DNA from: Dallia pectoralis
Lineage: Eukaryota > Chordata > Actinopteri > Esociformes > Umbridae
Reading direction: 5' to 3'
NCBI GenBank assembly: GCA_029465975.1
Contig: CM055755.1
Location: 10,543,682-10,607,681, forward strand
DNA: 64,000 bases
Below the pieces are notes generated by a model. It did no database searches, was not told the DNA's origin, and saw nothing but the letters and a program-made list of their open reading frames with translations. A program made the translations under genes and the position numbers. Shown here in pieces: positions 42,101 through 48,100 of the stretch. Numbering within the stretch: position 1 is the first letter of the stretch; every line of letters starts with the position of its first letter.

Positions 42101-45100
42101 TCAGGTGTAGACGCTGGTGGTGACTATATGAATATATTCATTATATTTCAGGTGTAGACGCTGGTGGTGACTATATGAATATATTCATTATATTTCAGGT
42201 GTGGACTCAATGTCCAACTATGAGCAGGTGATCAGACAGGTTCGTTACCACAACTGGCATCCCAATCAGATCCCGGACAGGAAGTTCCGTCTCACCTGTT
42301 CTGAGCTCAACGGACGTTACACCAGCAACGATTTCACCCTGGAGGTACGTGGACTGGATAACATCACAAATCCTATACTGCGAATACCCATATCATTTTG
42401 GAAATTGAATTTTTACTCATTTTCTGTTGCGTATCGCTGTAATATCATTTTCCTATATGTTGATCTTTGTATACCTGTAATGTGTATCTCTTCTTACCCG
42501 GCCCAGGTCAGTGTTCTCCACAAATCAGAGGCCGGGGAACATTATAATCACATAGTAGCCCCTCCACAGTACATGCAAGTGGTCCATCATCCAGCCATGA
42601 TCCACAGTCTGTACCCAACACACAGCTCAGGTAAGACTATAGATTGTTCAGTCTGTACCCAACACACAGCTCAGGTAAGACTATAGATTGTTCAGTCTGT
42701 ACCCAACACACAGCTCAGGTAAGACTATAGATTGTTCAGTCTGTACCCAACACACAGCTCAGGTAAGACTATAGATTGTTCAGTCTGTACCCAACACACA
42801 GCTCAGGTAAGACTATAAAACCATCAGTCCATACCCAACACACAGCTCAGGTAAGACTATAGATTGTTCAGTCTGTACCCAACACACAGCTCAGGTAAGA
42901 CTATAGATTGTTCAGTCTGTACCCAACACACAGCTCAGGTAAGACTATAAAACCATCAGTCCATACCCAACACACAGCTCAGGTAAGACTATAGATTGTT
43001 CAGTCTGTACCCAACACACAGCTCAGGTAAGACTATAAAACCATCAGTCCATACCCAACACACAGCTCAGGTAAGACTATAAAACCATCAGTCCATACCC
43101 AACACACAGCTCAGGTAAGACTATAGATTGTTCAGTCTGTACCCAACACACAGCTCAGGTAAGACTATAGATTGTTCAGTCTGTACCCAACACACAGCTC
43201 AGGTAAGACTATAAAACCATCAGTCCATACCCAACACACAGCTCAGGTAAGACTATAAAACCATCAGTCCATACCCAACACACAGCTCAGGTAAGACTAT
43301 AAAACCATCAGTCCATACCCAACACACAGCTCAGGTAAGACTATAAAACCATCAGTCCATACCCAACACACAGCTCAGGTAAGACTATAAAACCATCAGT
43401 CCATACCCAACACACAGCTCAGGTAAGACTATAAAACCATCAGTCCATACCCAACACACAGCTCAGGTAAGACTAGAAAACCATCAGTCCATACCCAACA
43501 CACAGCTCAGGTAAGACTATAAAACCATCAGTCCATACCCAACACACAGCTCAGGTAAGACTATAAAACCATCAGTCCATACCCAACACACAGCTCAGGT
43601 AAGACTATAAAACCATCAGTCCATACCCAACACACAGCTCAGTTAAAATATGGAAACATTATTTTAAACAGCTCAGTTAATACACAACACACAGCTCAGT
43701 GTTAAACCTAACACCAAGCCTGAACGTAATTTAGTTCCAGACAATAATTACAACACTCGAGAAGAGTCTTGATGAGCAGTAGAGTAGCTTAGTGTTTATG
43801 AGGATTCAGGATTAGGATTAACGTACATAGTGAGACTAATCTAATGCTAGCACAGACAATATGATGTATCAGATTCATGGGGGTGCGTGGGGGTGCATGG
43901 GGGTGCATGAGGGTGCATGGGGGTGCATGAGGGTGCATGGGGGTGCATGAGGGTGCATGGGGGTGCGTGAGGGTGCATGGGGGTGCATGAGGGTGCATGA
44001 GGGTGCATGGGGGTGCATGAGGGTGCATGGGGGTGCATGAGGGTGCATGGGGGTGCATGGGGGTGCGTGGGGGTGCATGAGGGTGCGTGGGGGTGCATGA
44101 GGGTGCATGGGGGTGCATGGGGGTGCGTGAGGGTGCATGAGGGTGCGTGGGGGTGCATGAGGGTGCATGGGGTGCGTGGGGGTGCATGAGGGTGCGTGGG
44201 GGTGCGTGAGGGTGCGTGGGGGTGCATGAGGGTGCATGGGGGTGCGTGGGGGTGCGTGGGGGTGCATGAGGGTGCGTGGGGGTGCATGAGGGTGCGTGGG
44301 GGTGCGTGGGACCCAGCGGATTTTAATGTAGAATATTTAAAGCTCTGTAATTATTCATTCATGGTCAGCTTAGTTTCTTTGCTCCACCAGTGTTTTAAAT
44401 GTTAGAAGATTTTAAGAGCGCGCGTGTGTGTGTGCGTTTGCATGCAGACTACTTGTACTACACTACAAGGGAGTGAATTGTGCGTGTGTGTGTGTGTAGT
44501 TCCGGTTGGATAACATCCAGATGTTAGTGCTGTTAGTTGAACGGGCTTGTCCACCCTTCAAACAGAAAAGGGCTTGAATGGGCTTGGTCTGAAGCACAGT
44601 GGGTTTTTTTTACAATGTAAGTGTAAAGCTACTACAGACATGCTACCCAGATGCTGTGAAGAGAATGGCAAAATGTTTCCAGACTCACCTAGACCCTATT
44701 CCTATGGGACTCTACCACAGACCAGTTTTAATAGTATCTGGACTGGTCTGTAGTTAATATACTGCGTGTGATATCTACAGAAAGGTACATATTTCAGGTG
44801 TCCTAAATGTGGACTGGTGGTCATCAAACTATCTATTTAGAAAATACAAATTTTCTGGAATTTGGTTTAGTTTGTCAGTCTGGTTCAGTCTTGTTCAGTC
44901 TGGTTCTGTCTGGTTCTGTCTGGTTCTGTCTGGTTCAGTCTGGTTCTGTCTAGTTTAGTCTGGTTCTGTCTGGTTCTGTCTGGTTCAGTCTGGTTCTGTC
45001 TGGTTTAGTCTGGTTCTGTCTGGTTCTGTCTGGTTCAGTGTGTTTCTGAGCACTACACCACTAAATCATCTAGTTGTGTTGACAAAATCTCTACTCTACA

Positions 45101-48100
45101 AATGTTCAGAAATCTGCTCCAAAAAACGTAGTATTTATTTTTTTAATCCAAAGACTCATCATTCTCAAGAGCTAGCTGAGACCTGCACTTGGGCACTATG
45201 TCCTGATAAGCACGTCACCCTTTGAGAAAATGACTGCCGTATCTACGAAATAGATAAGAACACAGTACGGATGAGGCCAGAGCAAACGTTTTAACAAACG
45301 GCCCACCTGATAGGAAGCATGACACCTACTTTGAGTTTTTTTTATTGGCTTCCTTTTCATTTTTTGTTCATAACATGGAAAATAAATGTGCTTTTGTTGA
45401 TATTTAAATAATAATCTATCCTTACTTTATTACTATCGATAGATATAACACTGGTGGATTATACTTGAAATAATTTATTCAATAAAACATTTACAGAACA
45501 GCAACTTCATAGTGCAGATAACGTATGTATAAACTTTATTAGCTTATGCTCTCCTCTTTGTCTGAATCAACTTCCTGTAGCTGTTAATTGTAACTTTATA
45601 TTAGTCTCTTTTTTATGTCTAACTTTTTCACATTGTTGTATTCATTCACAGGTATTTCAGTTGTCTCAAAGGTCCAAACTGAAATGATTTGATATGTAAA
45701 ACGTACGTAGGAAATGTGCTATATAAAAGAGAGTTTGATTTGAGAAAACGATGCAGATACATTATGTTATTTATAAATGGTAACATATAGATTTGGATAT
45801 TGAATATTCTGAAATTAAGAGGATAAGAACATTAATTAAAAAATCACCTAGATTGAATCCCAGTGACCGTGAGGTGAAATACATGATTACAGTTTCTTTG
45901 TTCCTGAGCAAGGCAGTTATTCTAAAATCCCAGGTCAGTGCTGTAGGTGGAACTAAAATAATGGTTAAAATAAAATATATACAAAAGGAAATACTTTTTT
46001 TGTCATTAAAAACTTTAACAAATTTTAAGTTCCATAAGTTAAGTATCAATATAGACCAATATATGCTGATTCCGATCTTTATTCACAACGTGTATAGCAG
46101 TGGTCGGCAATTAGGTTTGGCAATGAGCCGAATTTGATCAAACATAAATGTCACCACAATGACTAGCCTTTAACCACAAATGTTTGATACAGACAGTATT
46201 TGCAAATAAATTCAATTAATGTAAGATAACATCATCATTGTGATCTGGTTACACTCTGAACAATATAAAAATTCACGCCTAATCAAAATCCCCAAACGAA
46301 ATCACCAATGTAGGTATAGAAAATTGCCAGTGGGCCTGATTACTGATAATCAATGGTTAAGTTCTGCAAAAATGGAATAAAAGGCAAATGTCAACTGCCT
46401 CAAGCCTTTACAACATTTCCTTTTTCAGTCAGTACAACCATGCAGCGGTGAAACGACGAGGGTTATCTGTACCCATAGTCCTGACTTCCAGGTTGTCATA
46501 CAATGTATAAGAGCATCATCAAGTACAGCGTCATTAGAAATCACCCCTCCTCCACCTCCTCTTGTTCCTCCTCTTCCACCTCCGCTCATTCCACCTTTTC
46601 CACCTACTCTCATACCTCTTTCACCTCTTCTTATTTCTCCTCTCCACCTCCTCTCATTCCTGCTCCTCCACCTCCTCTCATTCCTGCTCCTCTACCTCCT
46701 CTCATTCCTCCTCCACCTCCTCTCATTCCTCCTCTATTCAAAACACAGGTGAGCATTAACTCCGTTCATGTCCAAATCCTGATTTCGTGTTGACTACTTT
46801 CTGTACACTTCTTAGGGTTTTCACGTTTGCAACTTTGCCTTGTGAGTGTTCAAATGGTGATGTATTAATTTAATGTCAGTGTTCTCTACATGGGGACAAT
46901 TGTGTTTTAAAAAGAATGTGTGTGGTTTTGCAAAAAAGGTTTAACAGAATTCTGTCTAAAAACAGGTTTATAATGCTAATGGGTTAAGATAAATTGTCTT
47001 CCTTCTGACAGTTTGCCAAATGACTGCATGCATATTGTTAAGTCAACCAGTTTTAGTCTTCGTATAATCATGAAAACCCTCTATATAATACAGAATGTAA
47101 CCTTTCCTCTCCCTGTAGGAGTGCCCAGTGCTGCCACCGTTGTCATAGTGATCTGCATCGCTGCCCTCGTGGTGGTGGTGGTTCTGGGTATCTACAGGAT
47201 TCACCTGACCCACCAGCAGGAGGGCCGCAGCTCGGATACAAACAAGGAAGGAGAGATGGACTGGGATGTGACAGCACTCACTATCACTGTCAACCCTATG
47301 GAGGTAAAGAGAACCACCGGGGAGATGGATGGGGGGGGGGTAAATATGAAGGGAGGGAAATAAACAAATGAGGGGAGAGACAGAACCAGACTAAACTAGA
47401 CAGAACCAGACTGAACCAGACAGAACCAGACAGAACCAGACAGAACCAGACTGAACAAGACTGAACCAGACTGACAAACTAAACCAAATTCCAGAAAATT
47501 TGTATTTTCTAAATAGATAGTTTGATGACCACCAGTCCACATTTAGGACACCTGAAATATGTACCTTTCTGTAGATATCACACGCAGTATATTAACTACA
47601 GACCAGTCCAGATACTATTAAAACTGGTCTGTGGTAGAGTCCCATAGGAATAGGGTCTAGGTGAGTCTGGAAACATTTTGCCATTCTCTTCACAGCATCT
47701 GGGTAGCATGTCTGTAGTAGCTTTACACTTACATTGTAAAAAAAACCCACTGTGCTTCAGACCAAGCCCATTCAAGCCCTTTTCTGAACATTTACCTTAA
47801 CATTGACTTTAAAATTGACCTTAACATTTACCTTAACATTTACCTTAACATTGACTTTAACATTGACTTTAACATTTACCTTACAATTTCCCTTACCAAT
47901 TACCTTACCATTGACTGTAACATTTACCTTAACATTTACTTTAACATTTACCTTACCATTTACCTTACCATTTACTTTAACATTTACCTTACCATTTACC
48001 TTACCATTTACTTTACCATTTACCTTAACATTTACCTTAACATTGACTTTAACATTTACCTTAACATTTACTTTAACATTTACCTTACCATTTACCTTAA

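Noticed and set aside
44563..47786. Transposon with 409-bp terminal inverted repeats
   Set aside because: The outer flanks show no target-site duplication, the ends do not resemble transposon termini, and a host exon lies inside.
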